Assembly (NCBI GenBank): GCA_046541195.1
Contig: JBKHDT010000033.1
Location: forward strand, 1-24,563
Reading direction: 5' to 3'
DNA length: 24,563 nt
From: JBKHDT01 sp046541195
GTDB lineage: Bacteria > Pseudomonadota > Gammaproteobacteria > Halothiobacillales > Halothiobacillaceae
The notes below the pieces were generated by a model. The model ran no database searches, was not told the origin of the DNA, and was given only the letters and a program-made list of their open reading frames with translations. Within the stretch, counting starts at the first letter, position 1; every line of letters begins with the position of its first letter. A program made the position numbers and the translations under genes. This document shows, piece after piece, positions 13,034 through 22,002 of this stretch.

Positions 13034-15139
13034 ATGAAGCGACACTTTCGTGGGGTAATGACCGGATCGGTCCTGTGCATTCTTCCGGCGGTTCTGCCTT
13101 CGCTGTCCGCGGCCAGCGAGGGGCCCGCCGACATCCAGCACCTGCCGGATATCTCCGTGACGGCCAAGGGGTACGCCGCGGATGTGCTGGCGACGCCTCA
13201 GTCCGTGACGGTGCTGGAAAACGATCAGCGTGCTGCCCAGACGGTACCCGGCGCGCTGTTCCGCGGGGAGCCGGGTCTCGCCGTGCAGTCGGACGGGGCC
13301 TGGGGCCAGAACCCGGTGATCCGGGGGCTGGACAAGGAAAGCATCGTGCTGATGGTCGATGGGGTGCGCGTCAACTCGGCGCAACCACAGGGTGCCCTGG
13401 CTTCCATGCTGGACATGGGGCTGCTCGAACAGGTCGAGGTGGTCAAGGGGCCGACCTCGGTGCTGTACGGCAGCGGGGCCATGGGCGGGACGGTCAACCT
13501 GCGCACGCCCGAGCCGCGATTTTCGTCGCAGCCGGAGCAGGGCGGCCGGGTGTCCCTGACCGGCAGCTCGGTTGATCGAGGTGCGGCCGGGTCCGGGGTG
13601 TATCGCCTGTCCGGCCGGGATCATGCGATGGTGCTTGGCGTGGCGGCCCGGCGGGCCGGGGACTACGACAGCCCCGAGGGACGCGTGGACCGAACCGGGT
13701 ACCGCAGCCAGTCGGGGTTGTTCAAGTACCACCTGCGTGCCGCGGAACATACCCGGCTCAAGGTCAACCTGCAGCATCATCGGGACGAGGATGTCTGGTA
13801 CCCCGGTTCGACCCGGGAGGGCGGCAAGCCGGGGGGCGCGGGCGTGCCGCCCATGCTGGGCAAGGTTACCATCCGCTCGCCCCGGCAGCATCGCAGCCTG
13901 TACGAACTGGGGCTCGAGCAGGATATCGGTGACGGGCAGTTTTCGGCCGCGCTCTACCGGCAGGATGTCTATCGTCAGATCCGCGCATGGTCGGACAACC
14001 TCGGGCGAGACTATGTCCGCAACGCCGTGGACTTCGAGACGGTCGGGCTGCGCGCCCGGCATCTGTTCGCGCTCGGAGCCGATCACCTGGTGACCGTCGG
14101 CCTCGAGGCCTGGCGGATGGAGGGCGATCCCCGGCGCTTTATCGATCAGCCGCCAAAGTTCATCGCTAGCGATGACGTGCTGCGCAGTCCCTTCCGTCAC
14201 GGGCAGATCGACACCATCGGCCTGTTCGCCCAGGACGAGTGGATGCTCGGGGACACCACCGTGCTGCTCGGTGCCCGCTATGACCGCGTCAGCGGCAATG
14301 CGGACCAGAAAGGCTTCGGACCGAACGCGCAGACGACCGGGCTGGAGAAGACCGACAACAACCTGTCCTGGTCGGTCGGCGTGGTGCATGCCTTTTCCGA
14401 GCTGTTCAACCCCTACGTGAATGTCGGCCAGGCCTATCGAGCGGCCGACATGCGCGAGCGTTTCGAGGATTCGGCGCGCGGGGACGGCTACTTCCACGTC
14501 GGCAACCCGCAACTGGACCCGGAGCGTTCCCTGAGCATCGAGGTCGGGATGAAGGGCCTGGCTGCGACGCTGGAATACCGGCTTGCGGCGTTCCATACCC
14601 GGATCGACGATTACATCGCCGGGCGGATCACCGGCCAGTCCCACCCCATGAATGGCCTGCCGATCAAGCGCACCGAGAACCTGGACAAGGTGACGATCTA
14701 CGGTTTCGAGGGGCAGGTGGCCAGGCCTCTGGGCTTCGGGGTGGTGGACCTGGGCTTCACCTGGTTGCGTGGGCAGAACCATCAGGACGACGAGCCGCTG
14801 GCCTGGATGCCGCCGCCGGAAGCCACGCTTGGTTTCGGACAGCCGGCGCGCAGCGGGTTTCACTGGCGTGCCGCCGTCCGGGCTGTTGCACGCCAGGACC
14901 GGGTCGGCACGCGGTTTACCAATGGAACGGAAAACGTTACGCCAGGCTTCGCAACCGTCGATCTGCGCATGGGCTGGAAGACCGGCAGCCTTGGCGGCCT
15001 GCAAGAGGCCGGCGTGGAACTGCGCGTCGACAACCTGCTTGATCGCGGTTATCACGAGCACCTGGCCGAGGGCGTTTCCGGTCAGGAAATCCCGGCACCC
15101 GGTATCGGGGCGAGCCTGAACCTGACGGGGCGGTTCTGA
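13034..15139 (+). CDS. TonB-dependent outer-membrane receptor
   Basis: This is a 701-residue gated beta-barrel. A signal peptide (about 1-27, ending LSAAS) is followed by a likely TonB box (DISVT, about residues 38-42). The plug domain (about 45-160) has GLAVQSDGAWGQNPVIRGLDKE, DGVRVNS and the typical VEVVKGPTSVLYGSGAMGGTVNL. The barrel contains NPQLDPERS and ends in a terminal aromatic (LTGRF), as barrel insertion requires. It is first in a tightly coupled operon; the next gene overlaps by one base (TGATG). The downstream ABC transporter suggests the same cargo is handed across both membranes. The plug lacks the Met/Cys metal-binding pattern I associate with OprC/NosA copper receptors, so the substrate stays open. 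Confidence 0.92.
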   Translation: MKRHFRGVMTGSVLCILPAVLPSLSAASEGPADIQHLPDISVTAKGYAADVLATPQSVTVLENDQRAAQTVPGALFRGEPGLAVQSDGAWGQNPVIRGLDKESIVLMVDGVRVNSAQPQGALASMLDMGLLEQVEVVKGPTSVLYGSGAMGGTVNLRTPEPRFSSQPEQGGRVSLTGSSVDRGAAGSGVYRLSGRDHAMVLGVAARRAGDYDSPEGRVDRTGYRSQSGLFKYHLRAAEHTRLKVNLQHHRDEDVWYPGSTREGGKPGGAGVPPMLGKVTIRSPRQHRSLYELGLEQDIGDGQFSAALYRQDVYRQIRAWSDNLGRDYVRNAVDFETVGLRARHLFALGADHLVTVGLEAWRMEGDPRRFIDQPPKFIASDDVLRSPFRHGQIDTIGLFAQDEWMLGDTTVLLGARYDRVSGNADQKGFGPNAQTTGLEKTDNNLSWSVGVVHAFSELFNPYVNVGQAYRAADMRERFEDSARGDGYFHVGNPQLDPERSLSIEVGMKGLAATLEYRLAAFHTRIDDYIAGRITGQSHPMNGLPIKRTENLDKVTIYGFEGQVARPLGFGVVDLGFTWLRGQNHQDDEPLAWMPPPEATLGFGQPARSGFHWRAAVRAVARQDRVGTRFTNGTENVTPGFATVDLRMGWKTGSLGGLQEAGVELRVDNLLDRGYHEHLAEGVSGQEIPAPGIGASLNLTGRF

Positions 15140-16137
15140 TGAGCCGATTTGTGCGACTGCTTTCGACGCTCGCCTTGTGCCTGGCCTTTGTTCCGGCCCG
15201 TGCCGAACCGCCGCTGGACGAGCTGGTGCTCACCGGTCCTCCGGCCGCGGTGTCCTTTCCGCTGATTCACATGGTGGCCAGCGGCGCGCTGGACGATGTG
15301 GCCCGGTCGGTCCGCTTCCGGCACTGGAAGGATCCGGATCAGCTTCGGGTGCTGGCGCTCGGTGGAGACGCCCAGGTGCTGGCCATGCCCACCAACGTGG
15401 CCGCGAACCTGTACAACCGGGGCGTGCCCCTGCGGTTGCTGAACGTCTCGACCTGGGGAGTGCTCTGGCTGGTGTCGCGGGATGATTCCCTAAAGACGCT
15501 CGCCGACCTGCGCGGCGCCGAGATCGCGATGCCCTTCCGGGCCGACATGCCGGACATCGTGTTCGGGGCCCTGGCGCGGGCCCAGGGCCTCGACCCGCGC
15601 ACTGACTTCGACCTGCGTTATGTCGCCACGCCCTTCGATGCCATGCAGCTGCTGGTCATGCGCCGCGTGGATCACGCGCTGCTGGCCGAACCCGCGGTCG
15701 CCATGGCGTTGCGGCGTACCGGCTCCTTCCCCCTGAAGCTGGTTGCCCCCGAGCTGCATCGCAGCATCGACCTGCAGGCCGAGTGGGGCCGGGTGTTCGA
15801 GCGCGAGGCCCGGGTGCCGCTGGCGGGTATCACGGTCATGGGCGCGGCGCTGGAGGACCCCGAGGTGGCCCGCCGTATCCAGGCGGCCTATCGCGATTCG
15901 CTGGCCTGGTGCCAGCAGCAGGCAGAGGCCTGCGGCGACCTGGTCGCCGGGCAGCTCGACATGCTGATGCCCGAGGCGGTCACCGACGCGATTGCCGTGA
16001 GCCGCCTGGAGGCGGTTCCGGCGGTTGATGCCCGTCCGGAGCTGGAGTTCTTCCATCGTCTGCTCATGGAAGAGGCTCCTGCACTGGTCGGTGGCCGGCT
16101 CGCCGACGACGGGTTCTACGGGCTCGACGCGCCGTGA
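15139..16137 (+). CDS. Periplasmic substrate-binding protein, TauA/NMT1-like
   Basis: This encodes 332 residues with a cleavable signal peptide (about 1-22, ending ARA). It lacks a lipobox, so it is probably soluble in the periplasm. The mature part is a two-lobed type II binding protein of the COG0715 (TauA/SsuA/NMT1) group: LVLTGPPAAVSFPLIHMV, WGVLWLVSRDDSLKTLADLRGAEIAMP and DFDLRYVATPFDAMQLLVMRRVDHALLAEP are typical. Relatives bind sulfonates, pyrimidines, nitrate or other small anions, so specificity cannot be read from the family. Its ATG overlaps the receptor stop and its own stop overlaps the permease start, indicating translational coupling. Confidence 0.88.
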   Translation: MSRFVRLLSTLALCLAFVPARAEPPLDELVLTGPPAAVSFPLIHMVASGALDDVARSVRFRHWKDPDQLRVLALGGDAQVLAMPTNVAANLYNRGVPLRLLNVSTWGVLWLVSRDDSLKTLADLRGAEIAMPFRADMPDIVFGALARAQGLDPRTDFDLRYVATPFDAMQLLVMRRVDHALLAEPAVAMALRRTGSFPLKLVAPELHRSIDLQAEWGRVFEREARVPLAGITVMGAALEDPEVARRIQAAYRDSLAWCQQQAEACGDLVAGQLDMLMPEAVTDAIAVSRLEAVPAVDARPELEFFHRLLMEEAPALVGGRLADDGFYGLDAP

Positions 16138-16922
16138 GATGGCTCCGCGACGGTCTGCTTCACGCCCCGGCGTATCTTTGGAGCGGCTGGGGCGCGATCG
16201 CCAGCCTGCTGCTGTTTCTGGCGGCCTGGGAGTGGGCCAGCGTGTATTACGGCAGTCTGGTATTGCCCGATCCGAGGGCCACGCTTGCGCGCCTGAGCGA
16301 ACTGCTCGCCGAAGGGGCGGCCTGGACGGAGCTCGCCGTGACCGCCCACCGGGCGCTGGTCGGCTTCGCGCTGGCGGTGGTTGCCGGGAGTCTGCTGGGC
16401 ATGCTGACCGGACGGTCGATGACGGCCAGCATGATGTCCCGGCCAATCATCACCGTTCTGATCGGCACGCCGCCGATCGCCTGGCTGGTGCTTGCCCTGC
16501 TCTGGTTCGGGGCGGGGGACGGCACGCCGATCTTCACCGTGTTCGTGGCCGCGTTCCCGATCGTGTTCATCGGTGCCATGCAGGGCGCACGGACCCTGGA
16601 CGGCCAGTTGCACGACATGGCCGTGAGCTTCCGGCTGCCCTGGCGGTTGCGCTTCTCCTCGATCTACCTGCCCCAGTTGCTCGCCTTCCTGTTCCCGGCC
16701 TGGATCACCGCCCTTGGGGTTTCCTGGAAAGTGGTGGTGATGGCCGAACTGCTTGCCAGCGATGACGGTGTCGGGGCCATGCTCGCCGTGACGCGGTCGC
16801 ACCTGGACACGGCGGCGACGCTGGCCTGGGTCTGCGCCATCGTCGGCATCCTGCTGCTGGTCGAATACCTGCTCCTCGAGCCCATCCGGCGCGAGCTCGA
16901 AAGCTGGCGGGTGGCCTCGTGA
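16134..16922 (+). CDS. ABC transporter permease, TauC/SsuC-like
   Basis: This is a 262-residue inner-membrane subunit with about six helices (roughly 20-39, 73-95, 104-124, 132-150, 177-205, 228-248). The EAA-loop region at about 158-180 (LHDMAVSFRLPWRLRFSSIYLP) contacts the ATPase; the classical EAA triplet is replaced by DMA, which is common in this subfamily. GTG 16134 is the start within a four-base GTGA overlap with the binding-protein gene, and the end overlaps the ATPase gene by another GTGA. It should dimerise to form the transport channel for the binding protein upstream. Confidence 0.9.
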   Translation: MRWLRDGLLHAPAYLWSGWGAIASLLLFLAAWEWASVYYGSLVLPDPRATLARLSELLAEGAAWTELAVTAHRALVGFALAVVAGSLLGMLTGRSMTASMMSRPIITVLIGTPPIAWLVLALLWFGAGDGTPIFTVFVAAFPIVFIGAMQGARTLDGQLHDMAVSFRLPWRLRFSSIYLPQLLAFLFPAWITALGVSWKVVVMAELLASDDGVGAMLAVTRSHLDTAATLAWVCAIVGILLLVEYLLLEPIRRELESWRVAS

Positions 16923-17698
16923 GTCGCGGCCCGATGCCCGGCGCCGGACTGCGGGTGCGTGGTCTGACCCACCGTTATGCGCTGGACCCGGTGGTCGAAC
17001 AGGTCGATCTGGACCTGCAGCCAGGCCAGGTGATGGCCCTGGTCGGACCATCCGGCTGCGGCAAGACCACCCTGCTGCACCTCTGCGCCGGTCTGCTGAT
17101 GCCGCTTGAAGGCACCATCGAAAATCGGTTCGCGAATACCGCCTGCGTGTTTCAGCAGCCACGTCTGCTGCCCTGGAAGAACGCCCGGGACAACATTGCC
17201 CTGGGGCTGGACGCGCTTGGGAGCGACCGGCGGACGCGTCATGCACTGGCCGAACGGATCGCCGGTCAGCTTGGGCTGGCCCCCGAGGATCTCGACAAGC
17301 TGCCGCGTCAGCTCTCCGGCGGGATGCAGGGCCGGGTGGCGCTGGCCCGGGCGCTGGTGGTCGATCCGGACCTGCTGCTGCTGGATGAACCGTTCTCGGC
17401 GCTGGATATCGGGCTGAAGGAATCGCTCTACCGGTTGCTGCTCGAACAGCAGCAGGCCCGCGGTCTCGGCGTGCTGATGATCACCCACGACCTGATGGAA
17501 GCGGTGCGACTCTCTGACCGCATCCTGGTGATGGCGCCCGATCCCGGCCGGATCGTGCATCAATTCGAGATCACCATGCCGGCGCGGCAAAGGGACGATG
17601 CGTTCGTGTATCACACCACCGCGCGCCTGCTCTCTGAACCCGATGTCCGGGACAGTTTCGGACTGGACGCGGCGCTGCCATGCCGGGAGCACGCCTGA
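16919..17698 (+). CDS. ABC transporter ATPase, TauB/SsuB-like
   Basis: This 259-residue cytoplasmic ATPase powers the permease. It has Walker A GPSGCGKTT (43-51), a Q-loop FQQPRLLPWKN (78-88, the SsuB/TauB form), signature LSGGMQGR (132-139), Walker B LLLLDEP (152-158), a D-loop SALD and the switch His in ITHD (His190). All catalytic motifs are intact. GTG 16919 overlaps the permease stop by four bases; an ATG 15 bases later is the alternative. Its TGA overlaps the ATG of nnrS, tying the transporter to that gene. Confidence 0.92.
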   Translation: MSRGPMPGAGLRVRGLTHRYALDPVVEQVDLDLQPGQVMALVGPSGCGKTTLLHLCAGLLMPLEGTIENRFANTACVFQQPRLLPWKNARDNIALGLDALGSDRRTRHALAERIAGQLGLAPEDLDKLPRQLSGGMQGRVALARALVVDPDLLLLDEPFSALDIGLKESLYRLLLEQQQARGLGVLMITHDLMEAVRLSDRILVMAPDPGRIVHQFEITMPARQRDDAFVYHTTARLLSEPDVRDSFGLDAALPCREHA

Positions 17699-18900
17699 TG
17701 CGCCGGGTCATCGACGCGTTGTCGCTCTGCGGCTTCCGGCCGTTCTTCCTGGCCGCAGTGGTCACGGCCCTGGTGGCCATGGCTGCCTGGACGGCCTTCC
17801 TGTTCGTCGGCCTGCCGCTGCCGGCGACCCCAGGCGGCCCGCTGGTCTGGCACGCCCACGAGATGATTCTCGGTTTCGGGCTTGCGGCCCTGGCCGGGTT
17901 TCTGGTCACCGCCGCCCCGGAACTGACCGACACCGAGCCCTTTCGACCGGCGCCGGTGGGCGTGCTGGTCGCGTTGTGGCTTGTTGCCCGACTGGGGTTC
18001 TGGGTCGGCGGGTTCGGTGCCTGGGTGACGGCGCTGGCCGAAATCGCCTTGCTGGGGGGACTGCTGTTGCTGATTGCCCCCCGGTTGTGGTCGGACCCCG
18101 CGCGCCGGCACCTGGCGTTTTTCTGGGCTGTCCTGGCCATGCTGCTGGTGGTGATCGGCTTTCATGTCGATGCGCTTCGGGGGGTGCCGCCCATGCGCTG
18201 GCTGCTGGTGGCCACCGGCCTGTTCATGGTCCTGATCGTGCTGGCCATGGGCCGGATCTCAATGCGGATCGTCAACGACGAGTTGCAGGCGGCCGGCTTC
18301 GAGGATCGCAGCTACCGCAGTCGGCCGCCGCGACGCAACCTGGCGATCTTCTGCATCAGTGCCTTCACGATTGCCGAGTGGGTCGCGCCCATGCACCCGG
18401 TTTCCGGCTGGCTGGCGCTGGCGGCGGCCGCCGCGCTGTTCAACCTGATGAATGACTGGCACCTGGGCCGGGTCGTGTTCCGACGCTGGATCTTCATGCC
18501 TTATGTCCTGCACTGGATGCTCGCGCTCGGCTACCTGTTTCTCGGCCTCTCGATTCTCGGCGAAACCGGGCACGCCAGCGCCGCCCGCCACCTGCTTCTG
18601 ATCGGCGCGCTTGCCGGGGCCGCGCTGCTGGTCATGAGCATTGCCGGGCGGATACATGCCGGCTTGCCCCTCGAGACGGGTCGCTGGTTGCCACTGGCGG
18701 TCGGTCTGCTGCTGGTTTCGGCACTCGCGCGCGCCGCGACCGGGGTGGCCGGGCTGCCAGGCTCGTGGCTGCTGGCGCTCGCGGCGATTGCCTGGATCGT
18801 GGTCTTTGTCGCGGCGCTGGTCTGGCTGGTGCCGATCTGGCTTCGGGCCCGCCCCGATGACGCGCCGGGCTGTGCCGGGCCGCCGGACTCGGGGCACTGA
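17698..18900 (+). CDS. nnrS: NnrS family haem/copper membrane protein
   Basis: This encodes 400 residues with about twelve transmembrane helices (PF05940). The family signature WHAHEMILGFGLAALAGFL is at 51-69, with further conserved His in GFHVDALRG (about 154-162), NDWHLGRV (about 252-259) and the late HLLLIGALAGAALLVMSIAGRIHAG block. NnrS proteins bind haem and copper and protect cells against nitric oxide and related stress; the chemistry is unsettled. The ATG at 17698 overlaps the ATPase stop (TGATG) and has GGGAG eight bases upstream; an earlier in-frame ATG at 17680 is less well placed. Being last in the TonB-ABC operon suggests the transporter supplies something NnrS needs or handles. 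Confidence 0.92.
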   Translation: MRRVIDALSLCGFRPFFLAAVVTALVAMAAWTAFLFVGLPLPATPGGPLVWHAHEMILGFGLAALAGFLVTAAPELTDTEPFRPAPVGVLVALWLVARLGFWVGGFGAWVTALAEIALLGGLLLLIAPRLWSDPARRHLAFFWAVLAMLLVVIGFHVDALRGVPPMRWLLVATGLFMVLIVLAMGRISMRIVNDELQAAGFEDRSYRSRPPRRNLAIFCISAFTIAEWVAPMHPVSGWLALAAAAALFNLMNDWHLGRVVFRRWIFMPYVLHWMLALGYLFLGLSILGETGHASAARHLLLIGALAGAALLVMSIAGRIHAGLPLETGRWLPLAVGLLLVSALARAATGVAGLPGSWLLALAAIAWIVVFVAALVWLVPIWLRARPDDAPGCAGPPDSGH

Positions 18901-18917
18901 AACCGTCGGCTGCCCGC

Positions 18918-18938
18918 TCCGGCCGCGATGCGGCCGGA
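18918..18938 (+). terminator. GC-rich hairpin after nnrS
   Basis: TCCGGCCGC (18918-18926) and GCGGCCGGA (18930-18938) form a perfect 9-bp stem with a three-base loop, 17 bases past the nnrS stop. No T-run follows, so it may be a transcript-end stabiliser or a weak terminator. Confidence 0.5.
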
Positions 18939-19064
18939 AACCCGGAGCTTGCGCGTTACGGCGTCGCGCCATTGGCATCGCCGGAAAACTTGCCCCCGGC
19001 CTCGAAGGTGCCGCACCCTGATCGTTCGCGTCGACCGATTACAACGCATGCGGGAGGAACACCA

Positions 19065-19805
19065 ATGAATGTACTGATCACGGGCAACAGCAGCGGTCTG
19101 GGCCGAGGACTCACCGAGGCGGCCCTGGCTCGGGGATGGACGGTATTCGGCCTGAGTCGCCGGGGCTGTGATCTGCCGGGCGTGCATGACGTGCGCTGCG
19201 ACCTTGCAGATCACGAGGCCATCGGGCCGGCCATCAACCGGCTGCTGGCGGGTGTCGGTCGGCTGGAGCTGGTCATCCTGAACGCGGGGGTGCTCGGAGA
19301 AATTGCCGATCTGCAGGAAACCGACCTTGAATCGCTCAAGCGGGTGATGGAGATCAATGTCTGGGCCAACAAGACCTTGATTGACGCCTTGGTCGGGCAC
19401 GGGGTGGCCGTCGGGCAGATCGTCGGCATATCTTCTGGTGCCGCGGTATTGGGCAATCGCGGCTCGAGTGGTTACGCGCTGTCCAAGGCCGCGCTGAACA
19501 TGCTCCTGCGCCTTTATGCCCGTGAGCTGCCGCAGGCCCATGTCAGCGCCCTGGCGCCCGGGTTGATCGATTCGCGGATGATAGACACCCTGTGCAGCGC
19601 ATCGGACCCCGAGCGATTCCCGGCGCTTGAGCGTATTCGGGCCGCCCGGGGCACCGACCGCATGCTGGCCCCCCGGGAAGCAGCCGAGCGGGTGCTTTCG
19701 GTCCTGCCTGCTCTGCGTGACTTTCCCAGCGGGGAATTCGTGGATATCCGGCAGATTGACGCACCGGAAGAGTATGCCGAGCTGATGGCTCGTTCGCGGC
19801 CGTGA
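19065..19805 (+). CDS. Short-chain dehydrogenase/reductase
   Basis: This encodes 246 residues of the classical SDR fold. The cofactor loop TGNSSGLG is at 6-13, NAG follows the fourth strand, and the catalytic Ser and YxxxK are in ISSGAAVLGNRGSSGYALSKAAL. Arg after the second strand (LSRRG) hints at NADP(H) preference. The substrate is unknown. GGAGG (19053-19057) lies 7 bases before ATG 19065; an upstream in-frame start at 18972 would add residues without conservation. It lies 164 bases after nnrS, with a hairpin in between, so it is probably a separate transcript. It ends 9 bases before a shared terminator. Confidence 0.9.
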   Translation: MNVLITGNSSGLGRGLTEAALARGWTVFGLSRRGCDLPGVHDVRCDLADHEAIGPAINRLLAGVGRLELVILNAGVLGEIADLQETDLESLKRVMEINVWANKTLIDALVGHGVAVGQIVGISSGAAVLGNRGSSGYALSKAALNMLLRLYARELPQAHVSALAPGLIDSRMIDTLCSASDPERFPALERIRAARGTDRMLAPREAAERVLSVLPALRDFPSGEFVDIRQIDAPEEYAELMARSRP

Positions 19806-19813
19806 ACACCAAC

Positions 19814-19844
19814 AAAAAAGGCCTGCACGGTGGCAGACCTTTTC
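19814..19844. terminator. Bidirectional rho-independent terminator
   Basis: A run of six As, then GGCCTGC (19820-19826) pairing with GCAGACC (19833-19839, one mismatch), then TTTT. It reads as a terminator from both sides. On the minus strand the T-run is six long, so it should work best for the helicase gene. Confidence 0.8.
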
Positions 19845-19889
19845 GGGGCGGGGCACTCGGGCCCCGCGAAGACAATACGGCGATCGGGA

Positions 19890-21644
19890 TCAGCGCCGGT
19901 TCAGACCGAGGCGCTCGCGGCCTTCCCCGCCGTGGCGGCCCCCGCGGTGCGGCTTGCGGTCCATGCCGTGCGGCGGGTTTTCACGCCACTCGCGCAGCTC
20001 GATCCGCCGACCGACCACCCGGACCCGCTTGAGATCCTGCGCCATCGCCGGGGACATGCCCTGGGGCAGGTCGACCAGGCTGAACTCGTCGAACAGCCGG
20101 ATGCGGCCGATATGTTGTCCGCTGATGCCGGACTCGTTGGCCAGTGCGCCCACGATCTCGCGGGGGCTGGCATTGTGTCGGCGGCCCACATCCAACCGGT
20201 AACGGATCATGCCGTCGGGCACGACCCGGTCGGCATGCTCGTCGCGCCCCGCGCGCAGGCGCGGCCGACGCTCGCGATCCGCCAGGCTGGCGCGTCCGCC
20301 TTCGGGGCCGAAGCCGTCCTGCTCGTCACGGACTTCCAGCGGCGCATGCCGTGTCAGGGCGCGGGCCAGGGCGGCGGCCACGCGAGGCCATTCCCAGCCT
20401 TTCTCCGCAACTGCCTCGGCCAGGCTGGCTTCGGTCTTCTCGAGGTCGTCCGCTTCCATGTGCGCGGTCAGGGTCTCGAGAAAACGCTGCTGCCGGCGCG
20501 CTTCCACGGCGGCTGCGTCGGGCACCGGCGTTTCGGTCATCGGCTGGCCGCTGACCCGCTCGATATTGCGGCGCACGCGATCCTCGCGCGGGGTCACAAA
20601 CAGGATCGCCACCCCCGAGCGGCCGGCACGACCGGTGCGACCGATCCGGTGGGTATAGCTTTCCGGATCGTGCGGCGGGTCGTAGTTGAATACGTGGGTG
20701 ACCCGGTCGATATCAATGCCGCGTGCCGCCACGTCGGTGGCGATCGCCACGTCGAGACGGCGATGGCGCAGGCCGTCGAGGACCTGCTCGCGTCGTGCCT
20801 GATCCAGATCGCCGTGAATGGCCGCGGCGCGAATGCCATGCTCGACCAGCACCTCGGCCAGTTCGTCGCAGGCCGCCTTGGTGCGCACGAAGACAATGGC
20901 CGCGTCCACGGGTTCGGCCTGCAGCCAGCGGACCAGCGCGGCTCGCTTGCGATCACCGAATACCCGGCAGAATCGCTGGTCGATCTGGGCCTTGCGCTTC
21001 GCGCAGGACTCGACGCGGATTTCCAGCGGGTTGTCCAGGTGCGTCTGGGCCAGTCGCCGGATGGCCGCCGGCATGGTGGCCGAGAACAGCGCGACCTGAC
21101 GCTCGGAAGGCGTATGGCCCAGGATCCAGTCGACATCCTCGGCAAAGCCCATGCGCAGCATCTCGTCGGCCTCGTCGAGTACCACGGCGCGGATGCCGTC
21201 CAGTTTCAGGTAGCCCCGGCGCATCAGGTCCATGATTCGACCCGGCGTGCCGACCACGATGGGCGCGCCGCGCCGCAGGGCGGCCTTCTGGGCGCCCATC
21301 GGCTGACCGCCGTATACCGCGGCGACGGTCCATTCCGGGCGATGACGCGCCAGGCTCTGGATGGCCTCGGCCACCTGGGTGGCCAGTTCACGGGTCGGGC
21401 ACAGCACGATCAGCGCCGGACCATCGGTGCTCGGCTCAAGCTTGCCCAAGAGGGGCAGGGCGAAGGCGGCGGTTTTTCCGGTGCCGGTCTGCGCCAGTGC
21501 CAGAACGTCGCGTCCTTCGGCCAGCGGGCCAATGGCTTGCGCCTGCACGGGCGTCGGCGTGGAAAAGTTCATGTCGTCCAGGGCATCCAGCAAAAATTGC
21601 GGCAGGCCAAGGTCGGCAAAGGTCGGAGTCGTGGTATCGGTCAT
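19890..21644 (-). CDS. deaD: DEAD-box ATP-dependent RNA helicase, DeaD/CsdA-like
   Basis: This encodes 584 residues. The helicase core has a Q-motif (TPVQAQAI, 31-38), Walker A AQTGTGKT (51-58), PTRELA (83-88), GTPGR (132-136), DEAD (157-160), SAT (188-190), ARGID (307-311) and HRIGRTGR (332-339). A DbpA-type RNA-binding domain follows (about 478-553), ending in a basic Arg/Gly tail. Such proteins remodel structured RNA in ribosome assembly, decay and cold adaptation. ATG at 21644 (MTDTTTPTFADLGL) is chosen; an open extension to 21710 adds 22 unconserved residues. The Shine-Dalgarno is weak (CGAG). The leader may be long, as is usual for cold-induced helicases, but no regulatory RNA element was recognised. 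Confidence 0.94.
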   Translation of the reverse strand: MTDTTTPTFADLGLPQFLLDALDDMNFSTPTPVQAQAIGPLAEGRDVLALAQTGTGKTAAFALPLLGKLEPSTDGPALIVLCPTRELATQVAEAIQSLARHRPEWTVAAVYGGQPMGAQKAALRRGAPIVVGTPGRIMDLMRRGYLKLDGIRAVVLDEADEMLRMGFAEDVDWILGHTPSERQVALFSATMPAAIRRLAQTHLDNPLEIRVESCAKRKAQIDQRFCRVFGDRKRAALVRWLQAEPVDAAIVFVRTKAACDELAEVLVEHGIRAAAIHGDLDQARREQVLDGLRHRRLDVAIATDVAARGIDIDRVTHVFNYDPPHDPESYTHRIGRTGRAGRSGVAILFVTPREDRVRRNIERVSGQPMTETPVPDAAAVEARRQQRFLETLTAHMEADDLEKTEASLAEAVAEKGWEWPRVAAALARALTRHAPLEVRDEQDGFGPEGGRASLADRERRPRLRAGRDEHADRVVPDGMIRYRLDVGRRHNASPREIVGALANESGISGQHIGRIRLFDEFSLVDLPQGMSPAMAQDLKRVRVVGRRIELREWRENPPHGMDRKPHRGGRHGGEGRERLGLNRR

Positions 21645-22002
21645 TCTCGAAGTACTCGCTTGAAAACAGGTTCGTGGGCCGCGGGAGACATTCCGCAACG
21701 GCGTGGACAATACGGCGAACCTGAATGAGCGCGTTTTCTCTCGATGGGCGCGGTGCAGGCGGGCCGACGGATGGGCGGGCGTCTCGGGGTATCCGAGCCT
21801 GTCCGCGTCATGTCATGGCGTGATTGCCGGTAGGCCGGAATGCGACAGGACTGGTGCACCGGGAATCGGGCACTCGATTGGCGCGAACGGCAGAGGAGGG
21901 AAAATCAGAGCCAGTGAAAGCGATTGTGCGTCAAGCGGGCTTATAAGTCCAGTATTGTTTTTATAAGGCCGTTCGGTGGCATGGTGGTGTCGTGGTCGCC
22001 CT
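21645..22002. other. 358-bp gap between helicase and GGDEF genes
   Basis: No gene is supported here. It must hold the helicase promoter on the minus strand, but no convincing -35/-10 pair was recognised. The AT-rich end has CTTATAA (21940-21946) and TTATAAG (21961-21967) as a 7-bp inverted repeat around 14 bases. It is downstream of the GGDEF gene and could be a 3' hairpin or an operator. Confidence 0.45.

Noticed and set aside
12950..15061. Long antisense open frame (703 codons) opposite the TonB receptor
   Set aside because: The composition is His/Gln/Arg/Pro-rich with no domain, and it mirrors the codon bias of the real receptor gene. It is a high-GC shadow.
13034..15139. OprC/NosA-type copper receptor
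   Set aside because: Copper would fit NnrS, but the plug lacks the Met/Cys pattern I associate with that family, so I left the substrate open.
19830..21728. 632-codon frame opposite the DEAD-box helicase
   Set aside because: Every helicase motif is on the minus strand; the plus-strand product is compositionally biased.
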